A stretch of 64,000 bases of DNA from Serpula lacrymans var. lacrymans S7.9 (Eukaryota > Basidiomycota > Agaricomycetes > Boletales > Serpulaceae). The notes beneath the pieces are model-generated. The model was given only the letters and a program-made list of their open reading frames with translations, did not search any database and was not told the DNA's origin. Where the stretch lies: positions 411,540 to 475,539 of the forward strand of contig NW_006763290.1 in the NCBI RefSeq assembly GCF_000218685.1. The letters are read 5' to 3'. Below are positions 33,211-45,000 of the stretch, piece after piece. The position numbers and the translations under genes were made by a program. Position 1 is the stretch's first letter. Every line of letters starts with the position of its first letter.

Positions 33211-33351
33211 GTTCCTAAAAGAGCAGTCATGCCTGCTGAAGTCCTAGGAGTACGCAGAAGCAATCTCCAGACTTGTCCTGCAGATAAAAATTGAGATTAT
33301 CAAAGGACTCTAGATGAGGAACAGCCTTGAAAAGAGCAGCATGATAACTCC

Positions 33352-35052
33352 ATGGAGAAACCTAACACTCCTGAGGTACATGAAAAAACATCTGATACAG
33401 AGGAGACATTCTTTGCTGGAATAGCAAGTACTGGTCCATTTAACACAGACCTTCTAAGGACACTAAAGGAAGCCTTATCACGTCCGGATGGAGAATTATG
33501 GAAGTCTGCCTTGGAGGAGGAACTCCTAAGTCTCAATACTAATGCAGTATATGACACTGTTCCACTTCCGAAGGGAGTAAAACCCATCACATCAAACCCT
33601 GTGTTCCGGATCAAGTTTGATCAAAATGGAAACATTGAGAGATACAAACTCCGGATTGTTGCACAAGGTTTTACTCAAAGGGAGGGGATTGATTACCAGG
33701 AGGTTTTTGCTCCGGTTGCAAACTTAGAGTCAATCCAAATTATTCTAGCCCTGGCAGCAAAGTACGACCTAGAACCTGATCAAATGGACGTATCCACAGC
33801 TTATCTCAATGGAGAACTTGAAGAAGAACTGTACATGCTTCCTCCAGGGGGTGTTCCTATTCAACCTGGATACTGCTGGAGATTGAAGAAATCCATCTAC
33901 GGGTTAAAACAAGCTGGTCGTACATGGAACAAAACTTTTGATCGCAAGCTCCAGGAGCTCGGTTTCACAAGACTAAATGCAGAAACATGTTTCTATGTAT
34001 TCCGGGACAACAAACAAATATGCTTTGTTGTTGTCTATGTAGATGACCTCCTCCTAGGAGCTTCATCCCGAAAATTCATGGATATCACAAAAGCCAAACT
34101 CGAATCCATATTCAAAATGCGGGACCTTGGAGAAGCAAGATACATCCTCGGAATAGAAATCCAATGTGATTGTTCAAACAAAACAATATCCCTATTGCAA
34201 TGCCAATACATTGACACAGTCCTGGAGCGTACTGGAATGAAGAACTGCAAACCAGTATGGACACCAATGGCCCATGGATCAAAACTCCTTGCAAATGCTC
34301 CAGGGGAAGATATTGTGCAACACGAGATGCATATTGAAGGGCGTCAAGTGTCATACCTCTCAAGTGTAGGCTCCCTCATGTATGCCATGCTCGGAACCCG
34401 CCCAGACATTGCCTACATTGTTGGAATACTAAGCAGACATAGCTCAGCGCCAAGGAGCCATCACTGGGAAGCTGCAAAATGTGTCCTCCGATATCTGAAA
34501 GCAACCAGGGACATGGAACTACGATATGATGGCACAGATGTCTTCATGGACATGGATTTCTATGGATATTCAGATGCAGATTGGTCTGGAGACCCAGACA
34601 CATCTCGATCAACATCAGGGTTTGTCTTTATCACCATCCGAGGAGCAATCTCCTGGACAAGCAAAAGACAAACCATGGTCGCTTTATCCTCCACGGAGTC
34701 AGAGTACATTGGATTGAGCAATGCTGGGCAACACCTTGTATGGCTTCAGACATTTTTTGAAGAAATTGGACATGCTCAAAATGGACCTACAAAATTGCAC
34801 TGTGACAATCAAGCAGTTATCATTCTTACACGAGATCCGCAGTTCCGTGCTCGCACAAAACACATTCAACGGAAATATCATTTTATCCGAGATGACTTAG
34901 TATCAAAGGGAGAGGCAGTAATCAGATATGTTCCTACAGGAGATATGGTTGCAGACATTCTCACTAAACCCCTCACTCACAAAAAACACTGGAAATTCTC
35001 TAAAGCTATAGGACTATGGTTGCACTTGAGTGGGAGTGACAAAACTGGATAA
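33352..35052 (+). CDS. copia reverse transcriptase-RNase H, open frame
   Basis: 566 codons, open throughout. Motifs in order: WKSALEEELLSL at the start of RT, QREGIDYQEVFAPVANLESI, DVSTAYLNGELEEELYMLPP, SIYGLKQAGRTWNKTFD and YVDDLLLGAS (catalytic DD). RNase H follows: YSDADWSGDPDTSRSTSGF, STESEYIGLS, LHCDNQAVIIL, HIQRKYHFIRD and GDMVADILTKPL. It copies element RNA and degrades the template. The frame runs through the first bases of the 3' LTR (TAA at 35050). The Met at 33352 is not a natural start; the frame is the 3' part of a polyprotein. Confidence 0.95.
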   Translation: MEKPNTPEVHEKTSDTEETFFAGIASTGPFNTDLLRTLKEALSRPDGELWKSALEEELLSLNTNAVYDTVPLPKGVKPITSNPVFRIKFDQNGNIERYKLRIVAQGFTQREGIDYQEVFAPVANLESIQIILALAAKYDLEPDQMDVSTAYLNGELEEELYMLPPGGVPIQPGYCWRLKKSIYGLKQAGRTWNKTFDRKLQELGFTRLNAETCFYVFRDNKQICFVVVYVDDLLLGASSRKFMDITKAKLESIFKMRDLGEARYILGIEIQCDCSNKTISLLQCQYIDTVLERTGMKNCKPVWTPMAHGSKLLANAPGEDIVQHEMHIEGRQVSYLSSVGSLMYAMLGTRPDIAYIVGILSRHSSAPRSHHWEAAKCVLRYLKATRDMELRYDGTDVFMDMDFYGYSDADWSGDPDTSRSTSGFVFITIRGAISWTSKRQTMVALSSTESEYIGLSNAGQHLVWLQTFFEEIGHAQNGPTKLHCDNQAVIILTRDPQFRARTKHIQRKYHFIRDDLVSKGEAVIRYVPTGDMVADILTKPLTHKKHWKFSKAIGLWLHLSGSDKTG

Positions 35053-35303
35053 ACCCGGTCTCTGCCGAAGCAGCCATTGTTCTCCATGGAGCATAGCCAC
35101 CACTCCATGGAGTAACCATTGTTCTCCTAGGAGTTGTTATACTGTAGCGAGTAGCACCTCCGACTATAAGTAGTAGGGGGTTTAGTATAGGAATACCTCA
35201 GTTGTTTCTATAGCCTCTCGGGCAGCGGCTGAGGTATGTTACATTACATTTATTAGAGATCACCTTAAACTAACATCTATTGTAGTTTCACTTAGGTTTA
35301 TTA
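35037..35303 (+). repeat. copia 3' LTR with a 52-nt insert
   Basis: A 267-bp LTR. Removing 35234-35285 leaves 215 bp collinear with the 5' LTR without net indels. The LTR ends TTTATTA next to the TACCT target duplication. Confidence 0.95.
35234..35285 (+). other. intron-like insert (GTATGT...CTAAC...TAG)
   Basis: 52 nt absent from the 5' LTR and from the copy 1 3' LTR. It starts GTATGTTACATT, has CTAAC at 35270-35274, and ends TCTATTGTAG. The CTAAC branch-like A lies 12 nt from the 3' end. The junctions read ctgAG|GT...AG|tttc, giving a 2-bp AG repeat. Length and signals equal those of the spliceosomal introns in neighbouring genes. Confidence 0.8.
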
Positions 35304-35308
35304 TACCT

Positions 35309-35774
35309 GCTACCATAGAACATAAAAGCTATCACTACCATAAAATATTATTCCAGGGCATTTATATTATTTTTACTTGTATTATAATCAGAGGTCATAT
35401 TCAGTAAAATCAACATATATTCCTACTACAGTTACATGACATGTGTAATGATAAACTATCCTAACAAAGTTGAAATATACCTTTAAATCAGATACTGTAA
35501 GTTATTCATACTGTGTATAATGCACTCAGTAATGTTATATAAATGCTACCATGAAATTACTCACCACAATTTCATGAATGGCTTGTGAGCTTTGCTTGAT
35601 AACTCATCAAGTCTGTGCAAGACAATAACTCAATAAGTGACTACCAAGTATTAGATGGGTGAAATTATCTCTGCCTATTCACCAATGACCCAGAAAAAAT
35701 AAAGGTGGTTATACAAATACCAATAAATCATTGTAATGACAAAAAACATCAGTGGGGATAGCTAGGACTGATGA
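35309..35774. other. no gene recognised
   Basis: AT-rich spacer between the copia and gypsy elements. The first part (gctaccatagaacataaaag) is the original flank of the copia insertion. Confidence 0.45.
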
Positions 35775-35779
35775 GTCCC

Positions 35780-36072
35780 CATTACGATAACACAATTTTT
35801 GGACCTTTCCTTCTTTTTCATTCTCTGCTTTAACCTTGTACACTTTAGCTTTCACACAGGGTGCCACGCGGCACTTCCCCTTTTGTTCAAACTCCTCTTT
35901 CTCACGCCACATTGCCTTCTTTTTATTTTAGATACAACTCTCTCACACAGTGGAGCTGGTCATGCGGGCTAGGCCCCATGACATCATCAGCCACTGACTT
36001 TATCAACGGTACAGTACATAAGTACAAACACTCTGTATAAGTATATATACCCCAATAAATCCAGGAGACTCT
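35780..36072 (+). repeat. gypsy 5' LTR, 3'-truncated
   Basis: It aligns with the first ~293 bp of the 41076-41485 LTR up to ccaggagactc, then diverges into ttcaaaatac. About 117 bp of LTR and the expected primer-binding site are missing. The terminal TG is changed to CA (cattacgataac), yet the TSD beside it is intact. Confidence 0.88.
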
Positions 36073-36203
36073 TCAAAATACTATAGTGTGGGTAGTCGGA
36101 GATTGAGATCCGATACTCAGCTGGGAAGAGGTAGATCCACAGATAGCAAGTGGGGACCCCCAGTTACATTTTTTTTATTACTTTACAAAGAGAACAAGTC
36201 GAC

Positions 36204-37261
36204 ATGTCATCGCAACCAGATATCAATGCCCTGCTGCACAACATGTGTGCGCAGATTGAGGTGTTGACCACTCAACTCGCCGAGCTGCAGGCAGATCCCC
36301 CTGCGGCAAACCCCTCGGTAGAGAAAAAGTTCAACAAGAAAGTCGAAGTTGTCGCTGACCCTGGCACCTTCGAAGGAGACAGAGCGCGATTTGCCGAATG
36401 GTGGATCAAACTCCAGATTTGGGTTAAGGCAAACTGGGACGCATTTGCCGATGACTTTGAGGTAGCCACTGCGGTGCTATCTCGACTAAAAGGACCTGTG
36501 GCGGGTTGATACACCCAAGTAAGACTTCAGGAGTGCTACACCATGGGAGTGTGGCCCACCTGGGACGATCACAAAGTAGAGATTGAGAAATATTTCAAAC
36601 CGCAAGCTGAGCATGACTGGGCGCGTCAGCAAATCCGTTCCTTCAAACAAGGCAACATGAGGACGGATGATTTTGTAACCCGGTTCCTGGCCCTCTCCAT
36701 CCAAGGGGGTCTTGGCAATGAACATGCAGTAGAGCTGCTGGAACGCAATGTGAACCCCCACATTGCAGAACAGCTTTATCTGCAGGATATGAGAAATGAG
36801 AATCTCTCTCAAGCAGCAGAGGAGGTTCAAAAAATAGGTAGGGCCATAGAGCTCTACAAAATGCACCAAGGTGGCGAGACCACCAAAAACAACCAATCCC
36901 AGAGGCGCCCTGGGTCATCAAACCATCATAATCATCTCACAGGTTCAAGCCTTTCGGGCTGCAGCCAGGACAGGGTGCTCCTATGGATATCTGCGTGGTT
37001 CAAGGTGGACAGATGCGCAGATTCAAGGGCAACTGTTACAACTGTGGCCAAGAGGGACACATGTCCCGAGATTGCAGAAACGGGGCGCAGGCTGCCCAAC
37101 AAAAAAATAACCAAGGGCGCCAGGTGCACCAATTAGAGTCCGAGAAACTGGATGATCAGCTCCAGACTCTGGCCGGTCGTTCGTACGACAAAATCCGGGC
37201 CTTCTTCTACGATCAGCAGGCTGCTGAAATGAAGGCTCAGCGAAAAGAGTTCGGAGCTTAG
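36204..37261 (+). pseudogene. gypsy gag with CCHC zinc knuckle
   Basis: The start MSSQPDINALLHNMCAQIEV is at 36204. Retrotrans_gag-like sequence follows (FEGDRARFAEWWIKLQIWVK, then WARQQIRSFKQGNMRTDDFV). A TGA at 36507 replaces an expected Trp codon after GPVAG. The frame continues to about 36900, where a shift moves the knuckle CYNCGQEGHMSRDC (CX2CX4HX4C) to a second frame ending at 37261. Gag would form the particle and bind element RNA. Confidence 0.9.
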
Positions 37262-37266
37262 GTCAC

Positions 37267-40200
37267 TTGGGTGCCTTCGCTCCTATGAACAATGAAGTAA
37301 ACCACAATAAGGTGGCCCCTGCTCCGGGGTGTTGCACGAGCAATAAAGGAAAGACGGGGATGGCTCCCCAGTTTGTAAATAAATTTCTAAATTTGTTATC
37401 TGAGACTTGTACTTGTATGAAGCTTTGCAATTGTAATATTTATGATACTACCGCTGCACCAGCGTCTCCTTTGGAGCGTGGCCCCGGCAAGACAAACAAT
37501 AGGGTGCTTGATTCTGGTAAAAATAAAATAGAAAAACATGTAACTTTTGATACCCTTTCTTCTTCACTGGAGCCACCCTTTCCCGAAATCCCAAGGCGTG
37601 TGTTGATGCGCACATATTTATTCCAAAAGGAGATCCGTTTAGACGTTGGTGTGGAAAACCTTGCCTGGGGCATAGTACACCCAACCAGTGCACTGCTTGA
37701 TTCAGGCGCTAACGGTATCTTCATAGATCAGGTCTGGGCAGAGCAGATTGGACTCCCCCTTGTAAAATTAGATGTATTTATTCCTGTCTATAACGTTGAC
37801 GGTACACTGAATGTGGGTGGCTGCATCACGCACAAATGTTCTTTTGTGGTCGAATACCAAGGACACAGAGAACGAGTCACCGCCGAAGCTACCCAACTAG
37901 GGAAGATTAATTTAATCTTGGGCTGGACCTGGCTATTTAAACACAATCATAAGATCAACTGGCAGACAGGGGTTGTCACATTGTCACGTTGCCCTCAGGA
38001 GTGTGTGAACTTAGGTAAACCAAATCATGTCCATCACAATGAGCGTCTTGAAAAGATAAACGCTGGTCACGTTTATAAGCTCAGATCTTTAGAAAAGATC
38101 GACAATGACAATGATGAGGTAAAACCCGAAGAAGAGATTAAGAGACTGGTACCTCCCGAGTACCATGACTTCTGGAAAGTCTTTTCAAAACATAAATCAG
38201 AGCGCTTCTCAGAGGATAAGCCTTGGGACCATGCTATAGATTTGAAGGACACCTTCAAACCGAGAAAAGGACACATGATATCACTCTCTGCTCCAGAAAG
38301 AGATGAGGTATCAAGTTTCATAGATGAGCAGCTTAGGAAGGGTTACATCAGACCTTCCAAAAGTCCTATGATGTCCCCGGTGTTTTTCATTCCTAAAAAG
38401 GATGGTAAGAAGCGTATGATTATGGACTATTGTTACGTGAATGAGCACACGGTTAAAAATGTGTATCCGCTGCCTTTGATCAGTCAGCTAGTAGACAAAT
38501 TGGCTGGTGCCAAGATCTTGACAAAGATGGATCTCAGATGGGGGTACAATAATGTACGAATCAAAGAAACTGACGCTTGGAAGGCCACGTTCACGTGCCA
38601 CCGAGGATCCTTTGAACCCCTTGTTATGTTCTTTGGGTTGACCAACTCAACAGTGACCTTCCAGAGCATGATGAACGAGATTTTTGCGGATATGGAAAAC
38701 TGTGTTGTCATTTACATTGATGATTTGTTAATATTTACAAAGTCGGACGATGAGGCTGAGCATGACAGGATCATGCAAGAAGTCCTTCGACGCTTACAGG
38801 AACAGGACCTATTCATCAAACCCAGAAAATGTAACTTCAAAGTGAAGGAAGTAGACTTCCTCGGTATGATCATAGGCCAGAACGGAATCAGGATGGATCC
38901 TGAGAAAGTTCAAGCTATATTGGACTGGCCAGAACCTACTCGCGTCAAAGGAGTTAGGGCCTTCCTTGGCTTAGGCAATTTCTACTGAAGGTTTATCGAA
39001 AACTTCGCAAAAATCACAAGACTGTTGAACGATCTCACTAAAAAGGACATTGTTTGGCACTGGGGCGCCAAGGAACAAGAAGCTTTCGATAAGCTTAAAC
39101 AGACGTTTACAACGGCGCCCATATTAGCATTTCCAGAATTGGACAAAGAGTTCCGGCTAGAAACTGACTATTCTGATTTTGCTACTGGGGCTGTTCTATC
39201 AATTAAATGCCCTGACAATCTTTGGAGGCCTTGTGCCTATTATTGCATAGTTTGTTGCCTACAGAGTGCACACTACTTAGAAGGTGCTAGGCACCAATTT
39301 GAGATTTGGACCGATCATAAGAATCTGGAGTATTTTATGACGGCCCGAGACTTGAACCAAAGACAGGCCCGCTACGCGGTATACTTGTCAAGGTTTAATT
39401 ATAAATTAATTCATAAGCCTGGGAGCTCTATGGGGAAAGCGGATGCTTTGTCCAGAAGAGAGGATCATGCCAACGGCATCAAAGATGACAACAAAGGTGT
39501 TACCCTGATAGACCAATCAAGGGTTGCCAATGTCAGAATTGGGCAGGATTCTGATCTTCTAGAAGTCTTCAAGAAAGACATCTCCTCAGAAGAGAAGGCG
39601 CGCCTTGACGGCAACAAAAACTATTTATGGGAAGACGGGCTCTTCCATTTTAAAGACAAAATCTATGTGCCTAAGTCCGCAAGGATCAAGGCAATAGACA
39701 GACATCATAACACTCCAGTGGCTAGGCACCCTGGGTGGCAACGAATAATGGAGTTGATCTCCAGACATTATATGTGGCCTGGCATGGTCAAAGACGTACA
39801 GGAATATGTAAAATCCTGTCTGAGATGTGCCATGGCTAAGAATTCTAACCAACCGCCGGCCGGTAAACTTATGCCGAATCCGATACCAGCTGGTCCCTGG
39901 CAAGATATATCGGTTGATTTCACAACGGATCTGCCCAAGTCAAATGGGTATGATTCAGTAATGGTGGTAGTAGATTGCTTCTCCAAAGAAGTGGTATTCA
40001 TACCCACCAACAAAACTATTACTGCCGCTGGTACGGCAGATTTATTTAAAGATTTTGTATGGTCTATCCATGGGTTACCAGAAATGGTTATCTCCGATAG
40101 AGGACCTCAATTCGCTAGTGAATTTACAAAAGAATTATGCCGGATGCTGGGCATCAAACCTAAATTATCAACAGTGTTCCATCCACAGACTGATGGACAA

Positions 40201-41064
40201 ACAGAGAGACTCAACCAGGAGTTGAAACAATATCTCTGGATAGTTATTAATGACAGGCAGACAGATTGGGCCAAGTGGCTAAAGATAGCCCAGTTCTCAT
40301 ACAATATTAAACAGTTGTCGGCTACAGGAAAGGCACCATTTGAGGTTACTAGATTGTACCTCCCCAGAATGGGTATAGAACCTGGTAAAAGCAAGAACGA
40401 GGCTGCTGGGAACATGGCCAAAGACATGAAGTCTGTCTTAGATGAAACGCGCAAGGCGCTATTCAAAACTGCAAAGCAGATGAAAAACAGGGCAGAGCGT
40501 AGACGCTCTAAAGCCCCTGACTACAAGGTCAGCGACCTGGTCTGGTTAGATACCGACCATCTAAAGTTAAAAGATTGGCAGCCTAGAAAACTGACCGAAA
40601 AATGGATTGGCCCTTACTGGATTAAGGATGTCAAACCCAACACAGTGGAGTTGGAACTCCCAAAACGGATGAGGGTAGTACCCACGGTCAACATTAGCCG
40701 TGTAAAACCCTACAAAGGGCCGCTGCCAGGACAGCGTGTAGACCGGCCCGGACCGGTTGTAGTCACCCAGGAAGGTGAAGAAGAGTTTGAAGTCGAACGA
40801 GTGGTGGATGCACGCTTGAAGCGTGGCAAATTAGAGTTCCTAGTCTTATGGAAGGGCTATGGAGACGAGGACAGAACATGGGAACCAGAAGCCCATCTGG
40901 ACAATTCCCGCAACACTGTTCGCAAATTTTATTCTAAGAACCCCTCAGGACCTAGGAAGCTTAGAGGCATGGATTCAAAACTTTTTAATTTCCTTTTTCA
41001 ACCTATGCCCGAAAATTTAACTACCACCTCCGGTATTTGGTCTTGCCTGGAAGTCGAACCTTAG
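37267..41064 (+). pseudogene. gypsy pol: protease, RT, RNase H, integrase, chromodomain
   Basis: Two open stretches in one frame (37267-38988 and 39025-41064) are separated by a TGA at 38986 (GNFY-stop, where FYRRF is usual: a CGA to TGA change). Protease: [48 protein letters not shown] and YIDDLLIF. RNase H (39025-39470) lacks about 25 residues between AVLS and HYLEGARH, including the usual DKELLA segment. Integrase: HHxxC-C finger (RHHNTPVARHPG, CLRCAMAKN), DISVDF, ISDRGPQFAS and DGQTERLNQE (DDE). C-terminus: chromodomain EVERVVDARLKRGKLEFLVL followed by WKGYGDEDRTWEP, which targets integration to modified histones in relatives. Confidence 0.93.
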
Positions 41065-41075
41065 AAGGGGGGTAG

Positions 41076-41485
41076 TGTTACCATAACACAATTTTTGGAC
41101 CTTTCCTTCTTTTTCATTCTCTGCTTTAACCTTGTACACTTTAGCTTTCACATAGGGTGCCACGCGGCACTTCCCCTTTTGTTCAAACTCCTCTTTCTCA
41201 TGCTGCATTGCCTTCTTCTTATGTGAGATACAACTCTCTCACACAGTGGAGCTGGTCATGCGGGCTAGGCCCCATGACATCATCAGCCACCGACTTTATC
41301 AACTGTACAGTACATAAGTACAAACACTCTGTATTAGTATATATACCCCAATAAATCCAGGAGACTCCTTAGCGAGTCCTCCTGTTGTACACCAACAAAC
41401 TCTCTGCAGCTTAAGGGGTAACCACTCCCTCAACATCTTCTTTTGTTCTTGTGTGCGCCAGAGTAACTAACTCTTGGTTGTTACA
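41076..41485 (+). repeat. gypsy 3' LTR
   Basis: A 410-bp LTR, TGTTACCATAACAC...GGTTGTTACA. It is preceded by the polypurine tract agaaggggggtag and followed by the GTCCC duplication. It contains a TATA-like tatatatacccc before the presumed start site. Confidence 0.95.
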
Positions 41486-41490
41486 GTCCC

Positions 41491-42004
41491 ATATATAAGA
41501 ATTCTGGACACAAACTATATCTGAAGGTAGACTTGTGATGTGGTGGTTGAATATAGTTGGGGCATTTATAGCGCTTATGCCAATGCAGATGGTGGCTGAG
41601 AATAAACGGAGCTTGTATTAGTGTCACATAAGATGACTGTAAAAAAGAAAACATACATTAAGCTAAGATACTTATTGAGTGTTGTATTAGCTTGACTTTG
41701 TTGCAAAAGATGGAGAAGATCCAAGTGAAATGTCCAAATGTACTGAGCTGTGATGTGACTTGTGACATAACACTAGTGCCACGTATACATCAAGAGCTGA
41801 CTCTGAAACAAAAATGGCACAAAATCTAATCTAATCATAGGAAACATGTGAAAATGGACAGTGACATTATCTATTTTCACACACTCTATTATAGTGTTCA
41901 AAGTCAACTGCTGGAAAATTTGCTTTGGTGCCACATATTCAAACTCCGCCTAAATCCATCCTTGCGTCAAGCAAAACACTTCAACTTTGATGTGATGTTA
42001 GTGG
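41491..42004 (-). other. no active gene; transposase-tail homology
   Basis: Positions 41889-42004, read on the minus strand (ttttccagcagttgac, tttgaacactataatagagt, catcaaagttgaa), match 25003-25065. This is therefore part of the same repeat as 45715-46183, now split by the TIR element. The rest shows nothing recognisable. Confidence 0.55.
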
Positions 42005-42012
42005 TGTTCTTT

Positions 42013-45000
42013 CACTTCAGTCACCCCCAAAACATAAGCATTTAGCTTCAACTATCTGTGTAAATGTATAAAGCTAAGAGCTTGTTTTTCCTGGTATCAT
42101 CCCAAGTGCTCCAGCAAGGATGGGATCATCCCAGAAGTGGGATAATACCACCCTTCTGGGATTTTCCCATGGTATCAGACCATTTGTTATGGTGGGATAA
42201 TCCCAGACATTTGCCACATGTCACATGGTGTCAGGGGGGCTTTACTGCAAAAATAGTTCCTGCATAAATGTAGCCAACATCAATACATTATCAATAGTAC
42301 TAATAGCCATGAAGCAGAATACAATACTACCTGCTTTCATCATTTATAACATATATACAAATTTCAAATGGTGTTTACTCTCAATTGAACCTTAATTTGT
42401 CCAGCTTCTAGTGTAATATCATATACTATAGATTGATGGAGGAGACTTTGACCAAAGGTTAGTGTAACTAATTGTGACATATAACCATTTACAAATTAAC
42501 CTGATTTAATTCAGTTGATTAGGAGATAATTCAACCATATCTCTTTTCCTTAACTGACTATATAACTTTGTCATTCCTACTTATCATATAATTTACTGCA
42601 TATCACAAAGTAGATTTATCTACCCTGGATTTCTATCAATGTTACTTAAAATGGCTTATAGTCAAAGGAATACAAGATGTTTGACAATACCAAGCATATA
42701 CATCTGCAGGATTACAATACCTCTCATTCAGGCTCATCCAACTTTAAATAATGTAACACTCTTGCAACCAGGCAAAGATATGTCACAAATCCATTTAATG
42801 TGCTGATCCAAAAGATATGATATTTTTTTGAATTGTGCAGCTTTATCCAAGTGCCTGAACTGAAAAATGCACAAAGATACCAGTCCGAGTAAGTACTACA
42901 TATTCATTATCCTTCCCTCTGCTGCATCATTGTCAAAGGCAGAACATGTCTTGCATGAGACAAATTGCTGGCTCTTTGTGGCAGCCCAGCATCCACAAGC
43001 CAACACCCATTTTATCCACTATATGTCCCCACGCATACAATTGATTATAAATTTTTGTGAAAACAAAAATGGCTGAAAGGTGTGCTCTGCATGCTTATGC
43101 AATTTCATGTGACTTGGGATGAACCTACGTGAGGGCTACTCTGAATCACTGTCCCAGTTCAACCTTAGGTTCATCCAGGTCCTACCATAACATAATAGTT
43201 GGTTTACAAACAAAATACTGCAACATGTAAAAAATGGAAACTGCTGGAAAAGGACAATAATATTTTAAGCTGCTGGGAACTTACCTATGATTATATGTTA
43301 CAGAATAACCTTAGTGCATTTCAGGAGTATTTTCCCCTGTCATGCTGAGTCACCAGCAGCCTAAGCATGCTATTCGATAATTCTGTTCCTGTTGTGGGAT
43401 CTCCCTGTCCTATTCTGACTCAGGGTGATCTTGTCCCCTGCTTGGATTTGTCTGTGATGTAGTGAGATGATCCTATGTAATTTGGAGATTTTTCTAGATC
43501 AGATTGAACTGGAATGATCCCATCTCTTTCCAAGACTTTCCTTGGCTGGTTTGGGATGATGCTTTACCCTTCAGGCATTGGTCCATATCAAATTGTGATG
43601 ATCCCATCCCATTTGGTATTTGTCCACATTTAACTGGGATCATCCCCTTTTTTGCTGGGATTTTCCCAGATTGGTTTGAGATGACCCTATCCCCCCTTGG
43701 TATTTGTCCATGTTGAACTGAGATTTTCCCAGATTGATTTGGGATCATCCCATCCTCTTTTGGTATTTGTCCATGTTGAGCTGGGATCATCCCATCTCTG
43801 GCTGGGATTTTCCCAGAGTAGATTGGGATCATCCCATCCTCTTTTGGTATCTGTCCATGTTGAGCTGGGATTGTCCCATCTCATTTGGTATTTGTCCATG
43901 TTTAACTGGGATCATCCTATCTCTTGCTGGGATTTTCCCAGATTCAATTGGGATCATCCCATCCTATTTTGGTATTTGTCCATGTTAAACTGGTATCATC
44001 CCATCTCTTGCTGGGATTTTCCCAGATTCAATTGGGATCATCCCATCCTATTTTGGTATTTGTCCATGTTCAACTGGGATCATCCCATCTCTTACTGGGA
44101 TTTTCCCAGATTCAATTGGGATCATCCCATCCTCTTTTGGTATTTGTCCATGCTTAACTGGGATTTTCCCAGATTGGTTTGGGATCATCCCAGATTGGCT
44201 TGGGATTATCCCATCCTCTTGTGGTATTTGTCCACATTGAGCTGGGATCATCCCATCCCTTTATGGTATTTGTCCATATTGAACTGGGATGATCCCACCC
44301 CCTTCTGGTATTTGTCCATGTGAGAAGTGGGTAACCCCATGTTACGTGGGGACATGTACAGATTTAACTGGGATGATCACACCCTATTTCAGGGATTTGT
44401 CCAGATCAGTGTGGGATGATCCTCAGTAAAAAAAATCAAAAGTTGGGCAATGTCAATGGTCAGAATCAGTTTTGAAGGAAATTACCTGAGTTCTACATAT
44501 TGCCATAAAAATGATAATCCAAAAAGAGTGGTGTGAGACAGCATCACTATCATATGAGAGACAGAGAATGTTGGCAGAAACCTTACTTGGCATGAAAAAA
44601 TATTTTCCGGATTCATTTCAATTTCTCAAGAATCTAAAAAAAGAATACCTTTACAGCACTCAGATTCTTTGTGGACTTAGATACTGTACTATACACAGTC
44701 AGCATATAGGCACCAGTCACCCCTTAGACCTTCAGCTGGTAGCTCCCAGAAATGGCACAACTCAAGGTATTAAATACCTAAGCAGTGCCTAATTAATCCT
44801 CACACTCAAGTCATCTAGTGTAGGAGTATCAAAATGGAGATCTTGTGTATTATACTGTACATAGCAAGCATCCCCCTCTCCCCATAGACCTTCAGCCAGC
44901 AGCCCCCAGGAACCACTCTCAGAGAATGTACAATATAAGGTATCAAATACCTTGGTAGTGCCACAAAAGTGGTAAATTCATGTTTTTGCAAGAACATGAC

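Larger units (their letters stand above)
30129..35303 (+). mobile_element. Ty1/copia retrotransposon, copy 2, both LTRs
   Basis: A 5175-bp element flanked by the 5-bp duplication TACCT (30124-30128 and 35304-35308). The LTRs are 215 bp and 267 bp; the difference is exactly the 52-nt insert in the 3' LTR. The primer-binding site abuts the 5' LTR and a purine tract (gagtgggag) precedes the 3' LTR. The domain order protease-integrase-RT-RNase H is that of copia. Several nonsense codons and a frameshift make this copy non-autonomous, although RT-RNase H is one open frame. Confidence 0.96.
35780..41485 (+). mobile_element. Ty3/gypsy chromovirus
   Basis: A 5706-bp element with the target duplication GTCCC at 35775-35779 and 41486-41490. 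The domain order gag-PR-RT-RNase H-integrase-chromodomain identifies a chromovirus, the main fungal gypsy group (Tf1/sushi and MarY1 relatives). It has a truncated 5' LTR, no visible primer-binding site, stops in gag and pol, and a short RNase H, so it cannot move by itself. It is more CpG-rich than the other repeats in the window, which suggests it is younger. All gypsy solo LTRs listed here belong to its family. Confidence 0.95.

Noticed and set aside
43697..44323. A 208-codon open frame rich in repeated WDHPI/FPRFN peptides, and similar frames on both strands
   Set aside because: They run through the 21-bp satellite. A period divisible by three keeps several frames open, with no codon bias or domain.
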